NCBI GenBank assembly: GCA_016946835.1
Contig: JACVTC010000052.1
Span: forward strand, 291,001 to 355,000
Direction: 5' to 3'
Length of the DNA stretch: 64,000 bases
From: Neocallimastix lanati (nom. inval.)
Lineage: Eukaryota > Neocallimastigomycota > Neocallimastigomycetes > Neocallimastigales > Neocallimastigaceae
The notes below the pieces were generated by a model. It was given only the letters and a program-made list of their open reading frames with translations, did no database searches and was not told the DNA's origin. Of the stretch, positions 12,371 through 24,077 are shown piece after piece; the first letter of the stretch is position 1, and every line of letters starts with the position of its first letter. Position numbers and translations under genes: made by a program.

Positions 12371-14452
12371 TAAAATTTTATTTTATTTTATTTTATTTTA
12401 TTTTATTTTATTTTATTTTATTTTATTTTATTTTATTTATTTATTTTATTTTATTTTATTATTTATTTTATTTTATTTTATTTTATTTTATTTTATTTAT
12501 TTATTTTATTTTATTTTATTTTATTTTATTTTATTTTATTTTATTTTATTTTATTTTATTTTATTTTATTTTATTTTATTTTATTTTATTTTATTTTATT
12601 TTATTTTATTTTATTTTATTTTATTTTATTTTATTTTATTTTATTTTATTTTATTTTATTTTATTTTATTTTATTTTATTTTATTTTATTTTATTTTATT
12701 TTATTTTATTTTATTTTATTTTATTTTATTTTATTTTATTTTATTTTATTCAATCTGTACTTTATATTTATATTCTACTATTTATTTTATTTTATTTTAT
12801 TTTATTTTATTTTATTTTATTTTATTTTATTTTATTTTATTTTATTCAATCTGTACTTTATATTTATATTCTACTATTTATTTTATTTTATTTTATTTTA
12901 TTTTATTTTATTTTATTTTATTTTATTCAATCTGTACTTTATATTTATATTCTACTATTTATTTTATTTTATTTTATTTTATTCAATCTGTACTTTATAT
13001 TTATATTCTACTATTTATTTTATTTTATTTTATTTTATTTTATTTTATTTTATTTTATTTTATTTTATTTTATTTTATTTTATTTTATTTTATTTTATTT
13101 TATTTTATTTTATTTTATTTTATTCAATCTGTACTTTATATTTATATTCTACTATTTATTTTATTTTATTTTATTTTATTTTATTTTATTTTATTTTATT
13201 TTATTTTATTTTATTTTATTTTATTTTATTTTATTTTATTTTATTTTATTTTATTTTATTTTATTTTATTTTATTTTATTTTATTTTATTTTATTTTATT
13301 TTATTTTATTTTATTTTATTTTATTTTATTTTATTTTATTTTATTTTATTTTATTTTATTTTATTTTATTTTATTTTATTTTATTTTATTTTATTTTATT
13401 TTATTTTATTTTATTTTATTTTATTTTATTTTATTTTATTTTATTTTATTTTATTTTATTTTATTTTATTTTATTTTATTTTATTTTATTTTATTCAATC
13501 TGTACTTTATATTTATATTCTACTATTTATTTTATTTTATTTTATTTTATTTTATTTTATTTTATTTTATTTTATTTTATTTTATTTTATTTTATTTTAT
13601 TCAATCTGTACTTTATATTTATATTCTACTATTTATTTTATTTTATTTTATTTTATTTTATTTTATTTTATTTTATTTTATTTTATTTTATTCAATCTGT
13701 ACTTTATATTTATATTCTACTATTTATTTTATTTTATTTTATTTTATTTTATTTTATTTTATTTTATTTTATTTTATTTTATTCAATCTGTACTTTATAT
13801 TTATATTCTACTATTTATTTTATTTTATTTTATTTTATTTTATTTTATTTTATTTTATTTTATTTTATTTTATTTTATTTTATTTTATTTTATTTTATTT
13901 TATTTTATTTTATTTTATTTTATTTATTTTATTTTATTTTATTTTATTTATTTTATTTTATTTTATTTTATTTTATTTTATTTTATTTTATTTTATTTTA
14001 TTTTATTTATTTATTTTATTTTATTTTATTTTATTTTATTTTATTTTATTTTATTTTATTTTATTTTATTTTATTTTATTTTATTTTATTTTATTTTATT
14101 TTATTTTATTTTATTTTATTTTATTTTATTTATTTTATTTTATTTTATTTTATTTTATTTTATTTTATTTTATTTTATTTTATTTTATTTTATTTTATTT
14201 TATTTTATTTATTTTATTTTATTTTATTTTATTTTATTTTATTTTATTTTATTTTATTTTATTTTATTTAATCTGTACTTTATATTCATATTCTACTATT
14301 TATTTTATTTTATTCTATTTATTTTATTCAATTTGTACTTTATATTCATATTCTACTATTTATTTTATTTTATTCTATTTATTTTATTCAATCTGTACTT
14401 TATATTCATATTCTACTATTTATTTTATTTTATTTTATTTTATTTTATTATG
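12371..14452 (+). repeat. (TTTTA)n satellite array with interspersed ~34-bp units
   Basis: About 2 kb of near-perfect TTTTA pentanucleotide. At least a dozen copies of a conserved unit of about 34 bp are embedded, beginning CAATCTGTACTT and ending TTCTACTATTTA (for example near 12750, 12846, 12927, 12983, 13124, 13496, 13601, 13692, 13783, 14270, 14328, 14389). The last three copies carry ATTCATATTC in place of ATTTATATTC and a TATTC-containing spacer, so they form a local subfamily. Related arrays are at 16314-16862, 19500-21065 and, inverted, 29905-30780. Confidence 0.95.
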
Positions 14453-14514
14453 ATATAGTATTAATAATATTTTTTGTATTTTTTATTTTTTTTTATTTTT
14501 AATAGTAGTTTTTA

Positions 14515-14562
<48 letters not shown>

Positions 14563-15720
14563 GATTTTGATTTTTTTTTGTTTTATCTTCTTTTATTTTT
14601 TAGTCGTTGTTTTAACAGACTTTGACCTTGTAGTGGTTTTCTTTACTGATTTTGACTTTGAAGTTTTTGATTTAACAGTCTTTGACTTTGAAGTGGTTGG
14701 TTTAACAGACTTTGACTTTTTAGTAGTTGTTGGTTTAACCAATTTTGATTTTGTAGTGGTTTTCTTTACTGACTTTGACTTTGTAGTGGTTGATTTAATG
14801 GACTTTGACTTTTTAGTAGTTGTTGATTTAACAGACTTTGACTTTGTAGTGGTTGATTTAACAGACTTTGGCTTTGTAGTGGTTGATTTAATGGACTTTG
14901 ACTTTTTAGTAGTTGTTGATTTAACAGACTTTGACTTTGTAGTGGTTGATTTAACAGACTTTGACTTTGTAGTGTTAATTTAACTGACTTTGACTTTTTA
15001 GTAGTTGTTGATTTAACAGACTTTGACTTTGTAGTGGTTGGTTTAATGGACTTTGACTTTGTAGTGGTTGGTTTAACAGACTTTGACTTTTTAGTAGTTG
15101 TTGTTTTAACCAATTTTGTTGTTGTAGTGGTTTTCCTTACTGATTTTTCCTTTGTAGTCGTTGGTGATTTAACGGACTTTGATTTAGTACTGGTAGCTTC
15201 AACGGATTTGATTGTTGTTGATTTACCAGGTTTAGGTACTCGCTTAGATTCAACAAGATCAAAACATTTATCATTATATTCTTGTCATTTATAGTGAGAT
15301 GGAGTGAGAATTAAGAGCAGATCCTTCTCTTAAAGGATAGAGCACTCCTCAGAAAGTGGTTCATGATAAAATTCTTGACATTTATCCTCGGTGAACAAGA
15401 TACATTGATAGTAAAAGTCATCATCATCAGCTGGCAATCCCTCAAATATGCATTCCTGATATTTAGGATTTAGATAATAAACACATCCTTTTGCTAGATA
15501 TAAGTCATAGCCGTCATTACAATCTTTAAGACCATCATGATAAAGGTTTTTAATTTGAAAATTAGTAATTTCTAATTCATTTTCAGATGAATCATCATTA
15601 TTACCATTAAACATGGAAGAAGCTAAATTGCAAATTGGAATATATTCCATAATGGATTCGTATTTTTCATACTCCTTGGACTGAATGACCCTACATATTT
15701 CGTTGAAATATGTAGGGTCA
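14453..15720 (-). pseudogene. Truncated inverted copy of the subtilase gene 3' end
   Basis: On the minus strand from 15717 down to about 14560 this repeats the C-terminal region and 3' flank of the protease gene at 25843-29760: the segment with FNEICRVIQSKEYEKYES and CNLASSMFNGNN, the DDDDFYYQC block, EPLSEECSIL, and the Thr/Lys/Ser tail. It is inactive: CAA to TAA after EECSIL (about 15330), TGG to TGA about 50 bp further on (15291-15293), and a frameshift near 14970. The catalytic domain and signal peptide are absent. Homology continues past the stop into the 3' flank (TACTATATCA near the satellite edge), so the copy came from DNA that included the adjoining AAAAT array. The plus-strand frames here (Val/Asp/Phe-rich) are antisense shadows. 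Confidence 0.92.
15686..15720. repeat. Perfect hairpin at the pseudogene breakpoint
   Basis: A 16-bp perfect inverted repeat (TGACCCTACATATTTC / GAAATATGTAGGGTCA) with a 3-base loop. One arm is protease coding sequence; the other is its inverted copy, placed exactly where homology to the intact gene stops. Confidence 0.95.
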
Positions 15721-15895
15721 TTTATAATACAAATTTTCAATACGTCATTTATTTTTAATGGCTTGTAAATTTTTTTACGCCATAAAAAATTTTAATACAA
15801 TTATATGTAAAAAAAATAAATGTATAAATAAATAAATAAATAAATAAAGAATGTAATAATAAAAGTATATAAAATAAAATAAATAAAAAATGTAA
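15721..15895 (-). repeat. Dispersed repeat R, copy 1 (inverted relative to 31060-31225)
   Basis: The reverse complement matches 31060-31225 almost base for base, including TTTTTATGGCGTAAAAAAAT and ACAAGCCATTAAAAATAAAT and the sequence GAAAATTTGTATTATAAA at its end. Here it joins directly to the truncated protease copy; at 31 kb it joins a CGAAATGCACC-type sequence. Confidence 0.9.
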
Positions 15896-16058
15896 TAATA
15901 AAAGTATATAAAATAAAATAAATATTGAATGTAATAATAAAAGTATATAAAATAAAATAAATATTGAATATAATAATATAAAAGTACTAGTATATAAAAT
16001 AAAATAAAATAAATATTGAATATAATAATATAAAAGTGCAAGTATATAAAATAAAATA
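15835..16058. repeat. Tandem ~40-50-bp units of the second satellite-associated type
   Basis: Four to five copies of a unit containing ATTGAATGTAATAATA, AAAGTATATAAAATAAAA and variable insert. The same unit closes the satellite arrays at 16862-16900, 21060-21092 and 30693-30780. The minus-strand frame over it is low complexity. Confidence 0.8.
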
Positions 16059-16314
16059 AATATTTATTATTACTTTTTATTAAAGAATATTAAGGACAAA
16101 TTATTTTTAAAAATAAAATGTTTTATTTAATTATATATGTTAGAAAGCAAAAAAATCATTTATATTTAATGAGATTATTAACAATTAATAATATTGGTTT
16201 ATATACTAAATTACATCATTAATTGAATTTAATAAAATTGTAAAAAATTTTCATTTCGAAAACATTGATCTTTAATATTCTTTAATAAAAAATAATAATA
16301 GATATTTATTTTAT
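16055..16314. mobile_element. MITE-like element with ~38-bp terminal inverted repeats
   Basis: The left end 16055-16092 (AAATATTTATTATTACTTTT, then TATTAAAGAATATTAA) is the near-perfect reverse complement of the right end 16272-16314. The interior of about 180 bp has no coding capacity. The element sits between satellite tracts. Its right end, in the form ATTCTTTAGTAAAAAATAAT, recurs at 31035-31073 joined to an 18S rRNA fragment. Whether it ever transposed is inference; no target-site duplication can be read in this low-complexity setting. Confidence 0.6.
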
Positions 16315-16862
16315 TTTATTTTATATTATTTTATTCCATCTGTACATTATATTTAATATTCTACTATTTATTTTATTTTATTTTATTTTATTTTATTTTA
16401 TTTTATTTATTTTATTTTATTTTATTTTATTTTATTTTATTTTATTTTATTTTATTTTATTTTATTTTATTTTATTTTATTTATTTTATTTTATTTTATT
16501 TTATTTTATTTTATTTATTTTATTTTATTTTATTATTTATTTTATTTTATTTTATTTTATTTTATTTTATTTTATTTTATTTTATTTTATTTTATTTTAT
16601 TTTATTTTATTTTATTTTATTTTATTTTATTTTATTTTATTTATTTTATTTTATTCAATCTGTACTTCATACTTATATTTCTACTATTTATTTTATTTTA
16701 TTTTATTTTATTTTATTTTATTTTATTTTATTTTATTCTATTTATTTTATTCAATCTGTACTTTATATTCATATTCTACTATTTATTTTATTATATTCTA
16801 TTTATTTTATTCAATATGTACTTTATATTTAATATTCTACTATTTATTTTATTTTATTTTAT
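16315..16862 (+). repeat. (TTTTA)n satellite array 2
   Basis: TTTTA repeats with TTTAT register slips and several CAATCTGTACTT-type units (about 16335, 16656, 16752, 16811), closed by a TATACTTGTACTTTTATATT unit. Confidence 0.93.
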
Positions 16863-17024
16863 ATACTTGTACTTTTATATTATTACATTCTTTATTTATT
16901 TTTTTCTTTTCTTTTTTACAAATAATTAAAAAACTAATTTTTCAAAATTAATATTAAGAATAATATTGGATAATATAATAATTTTAATTATATAATAAAA
17001 AAAAATATTTATAAAAATATAGAA

Positions 17025-18445
17025 ATGGAAGAAAATCTAATTATTGATGTAAGTGAGTCTAACAAAGGAAAAGAGCAAATTATTATTAATAAAAAATATA
17101 AATTTAATTTTTCATGTATAGGAAAAGATAATTCCAAAGTTTATAAATCTACCGAATATAAAAAAATAAATAAATGTAAATCTTATATTATTTTAAATGA
17201 TAAGAAAAAAATCTTAAAATATGATAGTTCACATAATCATCCTGAAAAAGAATACGATGTATCTCTATCTATAATGAAACATAAAATTAAAGATGGAATT
17301 GAAAAAAGTTCAATTCCTTTTGGTATAAAAATAAAACCCCTATATAATAAAATTTCTAAAGAAATGGGACTTATATATCCAGAATATAATCCAATTAAAT
17401 CCCAAATATCAAGAAATTTAAATAAAAAACTACCATCCAATGTAACAACGTTTGCTGAAATTCCTAATGAATCTGAATATTATAAAACAAAGCGAGGTGA
17501 AAATTTTGTGTTTTTCAATAATTCTAATTTAATAATTTTTCAATCCCCATTTCAAGAAAAATTATAATGATGATATATTTGTTAATGGTACATTTTTTAT
17601 TGCCCTTAAATTTAGTTATCAAATATTTATTACAAGAACTTATGCTAAAGAATTATATAGTTTTTACTCTACTTCTTTTGCAATATTAAAAAATAAAGAA
17701 CAAGAAACATATAAAATATTATTTGAAAGTTTAAAAAAAAAAAAAATGCTAATACCTGTACCAATTAATTTTTTGATTAAATTATAATATTGAACCAAAA
17801 AATTTGCATTATGATTTTGAAAGGGGAATATCTAAAGCAGCAAAAACAATATTTCCTAATAAAAATATTAAATATTGCATTTGGCATTATAAAAAATCAC
17901 TAGAAATTAAAAAAAATAAATTATGCTATAATGAAGTAAAAAATGATAATAATATATTTATTTATTATAAAGCTATTTAAAATTTACCATTTATAAATCC
18001 TGAATACATATTAGATATTTATGCTATAATTAAAATTAAATCTATTAAAAATAATTATTGTCAATTTTTAAAATTTTTAGAATATTTTTATAAAAGATAG
18101 TTGGTTATGATATGAAAATTTGGAATTATTATAATAATATGGAACATATTGTTATATGTACAAACAATGCCTTAGAATCACTCAATAATTAATTAAATAA
18201 TTTATTTCCAACAAGACCATCTTATTATGAATTAATAGATAAATTAAATGAACTTGAACATTTATCATATTATGATTATCAAAGAAAAAAAAGAGGAATT
18301 TGGAAAATAAAAAAAAAGAACAATAAATAAAGCTAATGAAATCAGTGTCTTAATTAAAAGCTACAAAAATATTGAAGCCATGTTAATTAATGCTAAATGT
18401 GATAGAAATAATATTATTAATTTGTGGTCCCTTAACTGATTTAAA
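17025..18445 (+). pseudogene. Dead Mutator-like (MULE) transposase, copy 1
   Basis: The first 180 residues (17025-17567) are open and align well with the intact transposase at 21916-23367: MEENLIIDVSESNKGKEQ, a FLYWCH-like zinc-finger pattern with C and H residues ending in SSHNHPEKE, and YYKTKRGENFVFFNNSN. After 17565 the match continues in changing frames: NGTFFIALKFSYQIFITRTY, YDFERGISKAAKTIFP, IKYCIWHYKKSLEI and later blocks to about 18440. The catalytic-region Asp of FADGTF has become Asn (VNGTF), and stops and frameshifts are numerous. It is a decayed paralogue. Confidence 0.88.
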
Positions 18446-18870
18446 TAATATAATATAAATATTACTTTGTAATAAATAACTAAGAAATGAGGAATGACCA
18501 AATGAAATAATCAGAATTTTATCATTATAATTATTATTTTTTTTAATAACATTTAAATAAAATAATTATTATTAATAACATTAAAATAAAAGAATTATTA
18601 TTAATAACATTTATATTTTTAATAACATTTATATTTTTATAAAATTTTTTTATTATTAATAATTATTAATAACATTTATATTTTTATATAATTCTTTTAT
18701 TAATAACATTCAAATAAAAGAATTAAAATCATAAAATCTAACCATTATATGATTTATTTAATTATTCACTTAATAATTAATTTAAAAATTTAAGAAACAA
18801 AATAATACAATAAAACAATATTATATAGCATAATATAGCTATAGCCACATATTTATATATATCACGTGAA
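18446..18870. other. A+T-rich flank of the dead transposase
   Basis: It contains several imperfect repeats of ATTAATAACATTTATATTTT and their inverted forms (18540-18720). No gene is seen. Confidence 0.5.
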
Positions 18871-18874
18871 AATT

Positions 18875-18942
18875 GGCGTAATGCAACCTCCCCACATTAG
18901 ATTCGGTGATAGTGCATTAATACGGGGGTGGTGCGTTTCGGA
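18875..18942. repeat. GC-rich palindromic element, copy A
   Basis: The left arm (GCGTAATGCAACCTCCCC) and right arm (GGGGGTGGTGCGTTTCGG) are imperfect reverse complements around a loop of about 30 bp containing GTGCATTAATAC. A homologous unit is at 24078-24145. Composition is far above background. Followed by two GGAATGTGGCTT repeats (18940-18991). Confidence 0.75.
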
Positions 18943-19499
18943 ATGTGGCTTTAAATAATTTTACATAAATTTTCATTTCGGAATGTGGCTTATATATTTT
19001 TTTATAAATTTTTATTTATGAATATAATATTTAAAGCATTAAAATAAAATGGCACATATAATTTCATTGAAAAAATAATTATTAAAAATATTTAAAATGT
19101 GATATATTTCAAATAAAATGATGATTTACATTCGCCATATTCTGAAAATTTTTATTTATTTATTAATTTATTCATTTATTTATTTAATAATAATATTTAA
19201 TAATATTTTTTTTTTTTTGTACTATTTTTTAATTATAAAGTTTGTTTATTATATGGAAATATAATAATTTACATTAATTTAAAATACTGTAAAAATTATA
19301 ATAAAATTCATGTTAATATATATGAATATTCTATATCATTTACTTTATTATATAATTTATTTGTTGCTAAATTCAGTTTTTATATTAATTTCATATCAAT
19401 ATCTTATTTATTTTATTTTATCATATTATATATTATTATTTCACTGCATATTTATTTATTTTATATTATTTTATTTTATTTCGATTGATACTTGCAATT

Positions 19500-21065
19500 T
19501 ATTATAATTCACATATTTATTTTATTTATTTTATTTTATTAGTACTTGTATTTTTATTATAATTCAAATATTTATTTTATTTTATTTTATTTTATTTTTA
19601 TTAATACTTGTATTTTTATTATAATTCAAATAATTTTTTTATTTTATTTTATTTTATTTTATTTTATTTTATTTTATTTTATTTTATTTTATTTTATTTT
19701 ATTTTATTTTATTTTATTTTATTTTATTTTATTTTATTTTATTTTATTTTATTCAATCTGTACTTCATATTTATATTTCAACTATTTATTTATTTTATTT
19801 TATTTTATTTTATTTTATTTTATTTTATTTTATTTTATTTTATTTTATTTTATTTTATTCAATCTGTACTTATATTTATATTCTACTATTTATTTTATTT
19901 TATTTTATTTTATTTTATTTTATTTTATTTTATTTTATTTTATTTTATTTTATTCAATCTGTACTTATATTTATATTCTACTATTTATTTTATTTTATTT
20001 TATTTTATTTTATTTTATTTTATTTTATTCAATCTGTACTTATATTTATATTCTACTATTTATTTTATTTTATTTTATTTTATTTTATTTTATTTTATTT
20101 TATTTTATTTTATTTTATTCAATCTGTACTTCATATTTATATTTCAACTATTTATTTATTTTATTTTATTTTATTTTATTTTATTTTATTTTATTTTATT
20201 TTATTTTATTTTATTTTATTTTATTTTATTTTATTTTATTTTATTTTATTTTATTTTATTTTATTTTATTTTATTTTATTTTATTTTATTTTATTTTATT
20301 TTATTTTATTTTATTTTATTTTATTTTATTTTATTTTATTTTATTTTATTTTATTTTATTTTATTTTATTTTATTTTATTTTATTTTATTTTATTTTATT
20401 TTATTTTATTTTATTTTATTTTATTTTATTTTATTTTATTTTATTTTATTTTATTTTATTTTATTTTATTTTATTTTATTTTATTTTATTTTATTTTATT
20501 CAATCTGTACTTCATATTTATATTTCAACTATTTATTTATTTTATTTTATTTTATTTTATTTTATTTTATTTTATTTTATTTTATTTTATTTTATTCAAT
20601 CTGTACTTATATTTATATTCTACTATTTATTTTATTTTATTTTATTTTATTTTATTTTATTTTATTTTATTCAATCTGTACTTCATATTTATATTTCAAC
20701 TATTTATTTATTTTATTTTATTTTATTTTATTTTATTTTATTTTATTTTATTTTATTTTATTTTATTTTATTTTATTTTATTTTATTCAATCTGTATTTC
20801 ATATTTTTATTTCAACTATTTATTTTATTTTATTTTATTCATTCTGTACTTCATATTTATATTTCAACTATTTATTTTATTTTATTTTATTCATTCTGTA
20901 CTTCATATTTATATTTGAACTATTTATTTTATTTTATTTTATTCATTCTGTACTTCATATTTATATTTCAACTATTTATTTTATTTTATTTTATTCATTC
21001 TGTACTTCATATTTATATTTCAACTATTTATTTTATTTTATTTTATTTTATTTTATTTTATATAC
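19500..21065 (+). repeat. (TTTTA)n satellite array 3
   Basis: About 1.55 kb of TTTTA repeats with CAATCTGTACTT units in two local variants: a short one with CTGTACTTATATTTATATTC, and a longer one with CTGTACTTCATATTTATATT followed by TCAACTATTTA. Toward the right end five successive units begin CATTCTGTACTTC and are spaced about 61 bp apart (20840-21020), a small higher-order repeat. It ends with the TATACTTGTACTTCTATATT unit. Long Phe/Ile/Leu/Tyr open frames here arise because TTTTA read in three frames has no stop. Confidence 0.95.
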
Positions 21066-21915
21066 TTGTACTTCTATATTATTACATTCTATATTTTTTT
21101 CATTTTATTTTTAAATATTCTTTTTAAAATTCTTATTTCCTTTTTAATATTTTTTTATCTAATATTTTAAATAAATTTTATATAATACAAAAATCTTTTT
21201 TACACAGGAGCATTATATTTAACTTGATAAGGAAAGATTATTTGAAAATTTAATTATAAATATTAAATTAAAACTTTTTTTTAGTAATAGTAATAATAAC
21301 AATAACATTTTTAAACATAAATTTCTATTAAATAATAAATAAATTATTTTAGATATTTATATTATACAAATCTAATAAACTAACAAAAAGAGCATTACTA
21401 TTTTTACAAATAGTAAAGTTTTTTTAGAAAGCCTGATAGAAATAATTTAAAATATTAATTATTTTCTTTTATAAGTATTATAATACTTAAATATCATTAT
21501 ATATATTTAAAATATATATTTGAATATTTATTAAAAATATGAAATATACATTAAATTTATTTTTAAAAAATATATTAATTTAATAATTGGTTTATTTTAT
21601 AAAAACTATTTATTTATTTATTAATTTACTACAATATAAAATAAAAATAATGAGAAATGCAATACATTCATATTTTTAATATTTTATAATACTAATATAT
21701 AATAATAAAGACATCTTTTAATTTTATTTAATAATATTTAATTAAGTAAAAAATATTTAAAATAAATTTATAAAAAAAATTTTTTTTTAATATTTTTAAG
21801 CTAACCCTATCAATAAATATTAAATAAATTTCAATATTGAATTTCTTATTAAATAAAAAAATTTAATTTTCAATTAGTTGTAATTATGATTTTGAAAGGA
21901 TTTTAATAATTATTT
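21066..21915. other. A+T-rich DNA downstream of the intact transposase
   Basis: No gene is seen and no clear copy of the CGAAATGCACC palindrome. This would include the transposase 3' flank. Confidence 0.5.
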
Positions 21916-23367
21916 TTATTTTGTTTTATTAAAATTAATGATTTCATTATTCAATCTAATTAAACAATTAAACCAATTTTCGATGATATCATTTTTACTA
22001 CATCCAATATTTTTTAATTCGGCTTCCATATTTTTATAATATTCAACTAAAATATTAATGTCATCGACCCTTTCTGATATTCTGCTCTTTTTTCTCCAAA
22101 TTCCTTTAATTCTCATATGGTAATCATAGTAAGATTTGGATTCTTCAAATTGTATTGTATATATTAATTTATAAAATGAAGGCTTTTTTACAAATAAATT
22201 TTTTAAATAACTGTTATAAGATTCTGAAGCATTATTTGTTATGTGGTCTATATTATTGTAATAATTCCAATATTTTATATTATAGATATTTAGAAATGTT
22301 TTCTCAAAATAATCTAAAAAATTCAAAAATTGGGAACAGGTAGATTCATATCTCTTGCATGTATTTTTAATTTTATTAAAAATATCAGGTATGTATTCAA
22401 TATTAATAAAACATAAATTAGAAATCGCTTTATAATAAGTATTTAAAATATTATGATCTTTCACTTCCTTGTAACATAATTTATTTTTTTTTGTCATTAA
22501 TAATCTTTTATAATGCCAAAAACAATATTTAATATTTATATTGGGAAAAATATTTTCCACTGCATTAGATATTCCTTTTTCAAAATCACAATGAAAAATT
22601 TTTTCTGAGAAATTAATATTTGCATTATATTTAATTATATTTTTTTTTATTTCATTAAATAATATTTCGTAAGTTATTTGTTCTTTGTTTTTTAATATTG
22701 ACATGGAAGTAGTGTAAAAACAATTTAATTCTGTAACATAAGTTCTGGTAATGAATACTTGATAACTATTAGTTGGAGCTATTAAAAATGTACCATCAGC
22801 AAATATATGTTTATTCTCCATAAATAATTTTGCTTGGAATGGTGATTGAAAAATTATTATATTAGAATTTTTGAATATCATAAAGTATTCACCTCTTATT
22901 GTTTTATAATATTCAGATACATTAGGAACTTCATCTAATGTTTTTACATTAGGAAATAATTGTTTGTTTTTATATCTTGTTATTTGGGATTTAATTGTTT
23001 TATATTCAGGGCATATATATCCTATTTCTTGAGAAATTTTATCAAATATGCGTTTTGATTTTATATCAGAAGGAATCAAACTTTTTTTTATTTCATCTTT
23101 AATTTTATGTTTTATTAATGATTTGGATGCATTAATTTCATTACCAGGATGATTATGTGAAGAATCATAATTTAAAACCTCTTTATTATCATTTAAAATA
23201 ATAAAAGACTTACATTTATTTAATGTTTTATATTCTGTACATCTATATATTTTTGTATTATCTTTTTTTAATTTTGAAAAATTATATTTAAATTTTCGAT
23301 CTATAATTATTTGCTCTTTTCCTCGATTTGTTTCACTTATATCAATTTTTAGATTTCCCTCCATCAA
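21916..23367 (-). CDS. Mutator-like (MULE) transposase with FLYWCH-type zinc finger
   Basis: An open frame of 483 residues. Residues 30-73 have the C-x8-C...HxH pattern of a FLYWCH-type finger (C43, C52, H71, H73), expected to bind the element ends. The MULE transposase core follows: FADGTF (D191), HCDFEKGISNAV (D261), the KYCFWHYKR motif (C282, H285) and TNNASESYNS with a candidate catalytic Glu (E382). These are the family's DDE-type active-site blocks for cut-and-paste transposition. The start is probably the second Met (23364), since copy 1 begins with a single Met. The frame is intact, so the protein could still be active. Copy 1 (17025-18445) and flanking repeats show that the family has moved locally. 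The exact element ends are not established. Confidence 0.88.
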   Translation of the reverse strand: MMEGNLKIDISETNRGKEQIIIDRKFKYNFSKLKKDNTKIYRCTEYKTLNKCKSFIILNDNKEVLNYDSSHNHPGNEINASKSLIKHKIKDEIKKSLIPSDIKSKRIFDKISQEIGYICPEYKTIKSQITRYKNKQLFPNVKTLDEVPNVSEYYKTIRGEYFMIFKNSNIIIFQSPFQAKLFMENKHIFADGTFLIAPTNSYQVFITRTYVTELNCFYTTSMSILKNKEQITYEILFNEIKKNIIKYNANINFSEKIFHCDFEKGISNAVENIFPNINIKYCFWHYKRLLMTKKNKLCYKEVKDHNILNTYYKAISNLCFINIEYIPDIFNKIKNTCKRYESTCSQFLNFLDYFEKTFLNIYNIKYWNYYNNIDHITNNASESYNSYLKNLFVKKPSFYKLIYTIQFEESKSYYDYHMRIKGIWRKKSRISERVDDINILVEYYKNMEAELKNIGCSKNDIIENWFNCLIRLNNEIINFNKTK

Positions 23368-23449
23368 AATTTTTAATATAAATATTAATAAATATGAAAT
23401 ATTTATTTTTTATTTTTTATTTAATATGTATTTTCAATTTTTTTAAAAA

Positions 23450-23800
23450 TTACAGTTATAAATATAAATAAATATAAAAATATTTTATTTTATTTCAAGA
23501 AAATTACTAAAAAAATATTTATCTTTTTTTTTTTTTATTTTATTTTTTCATTATAAAATAAAATATTTATTTAATTATTATTTATTTATATAATAAAAAA
23601 TTACAGTTATAAATATAAATAAATATGAAAATATTTTATTTTATTTCAAGAAAATTACTAAAAAAATATTTATCTTTTCTTTTTTTTATTTTATTTTTTT
23701 ATTATAAAATAAAATATTTATTTAATTATTATTTATTTATTTATTTATATAATAAAAAATTACAGTTATAAATATAAATAAAAATGAAAATATTTTATTT
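23450..23800. repeat. ~150-bp tandem repeat upstream of the transposase
   Basis: The landmark TACAGTTATAAATATAAATA recurs at about 23451, 23602 and 23761 (spacing 151-159 bp) with the intervening TTTCAAGAAAATTACTAAAA conserved in the first two units. It lies in the promoter-side flank of the minus-strand transposase. Confidence 0.8.
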
Positions 23801-24077
23801 TATTTTTTTAGTATTTTATTTTTTTAATCTTTTTTATTTTTTTTATTTTTTTATTTTTTTTATTTTTTTATTTTTTTATTTTTTTTATTTTTTTATTTTT
23901 TTATTTTTTTATTTTTTTATTTTTTTATATTTTTTATTATCAAATATATATTAAATTATGAATTATTATAAAATAAAATATTTATTTAATTATTATTTAA
24001 TTATTTATTTATATAAAAAAATTTATATATAATACGCCATCTCAAAAAACATGTGGCTTATATCATTCACGTGCGGT

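Noticed and set aside
12371-14452. CRISPR-like array (regular repeats with spacers)
   Set aside because: The intervals between the 34-bp units are themselves TTTTA repeat, not unique spacers, and the organism is eukaryotic.
14567-15294. Plus-strand frames rich in VVVDLTDFDF repeats (also minus 29142-29786)
   Set aside because: They are antisense to the Thr/Lys/Ser repeat tail of the protease and its broken copy.
19546-21114. Very long open frames of repeated Phe/Ile/Leu/Tyr
   Set aside because: They result from TTTTA pentamers, which contain no stop in the plus direction. No start context or protein-like composition supports a gene.
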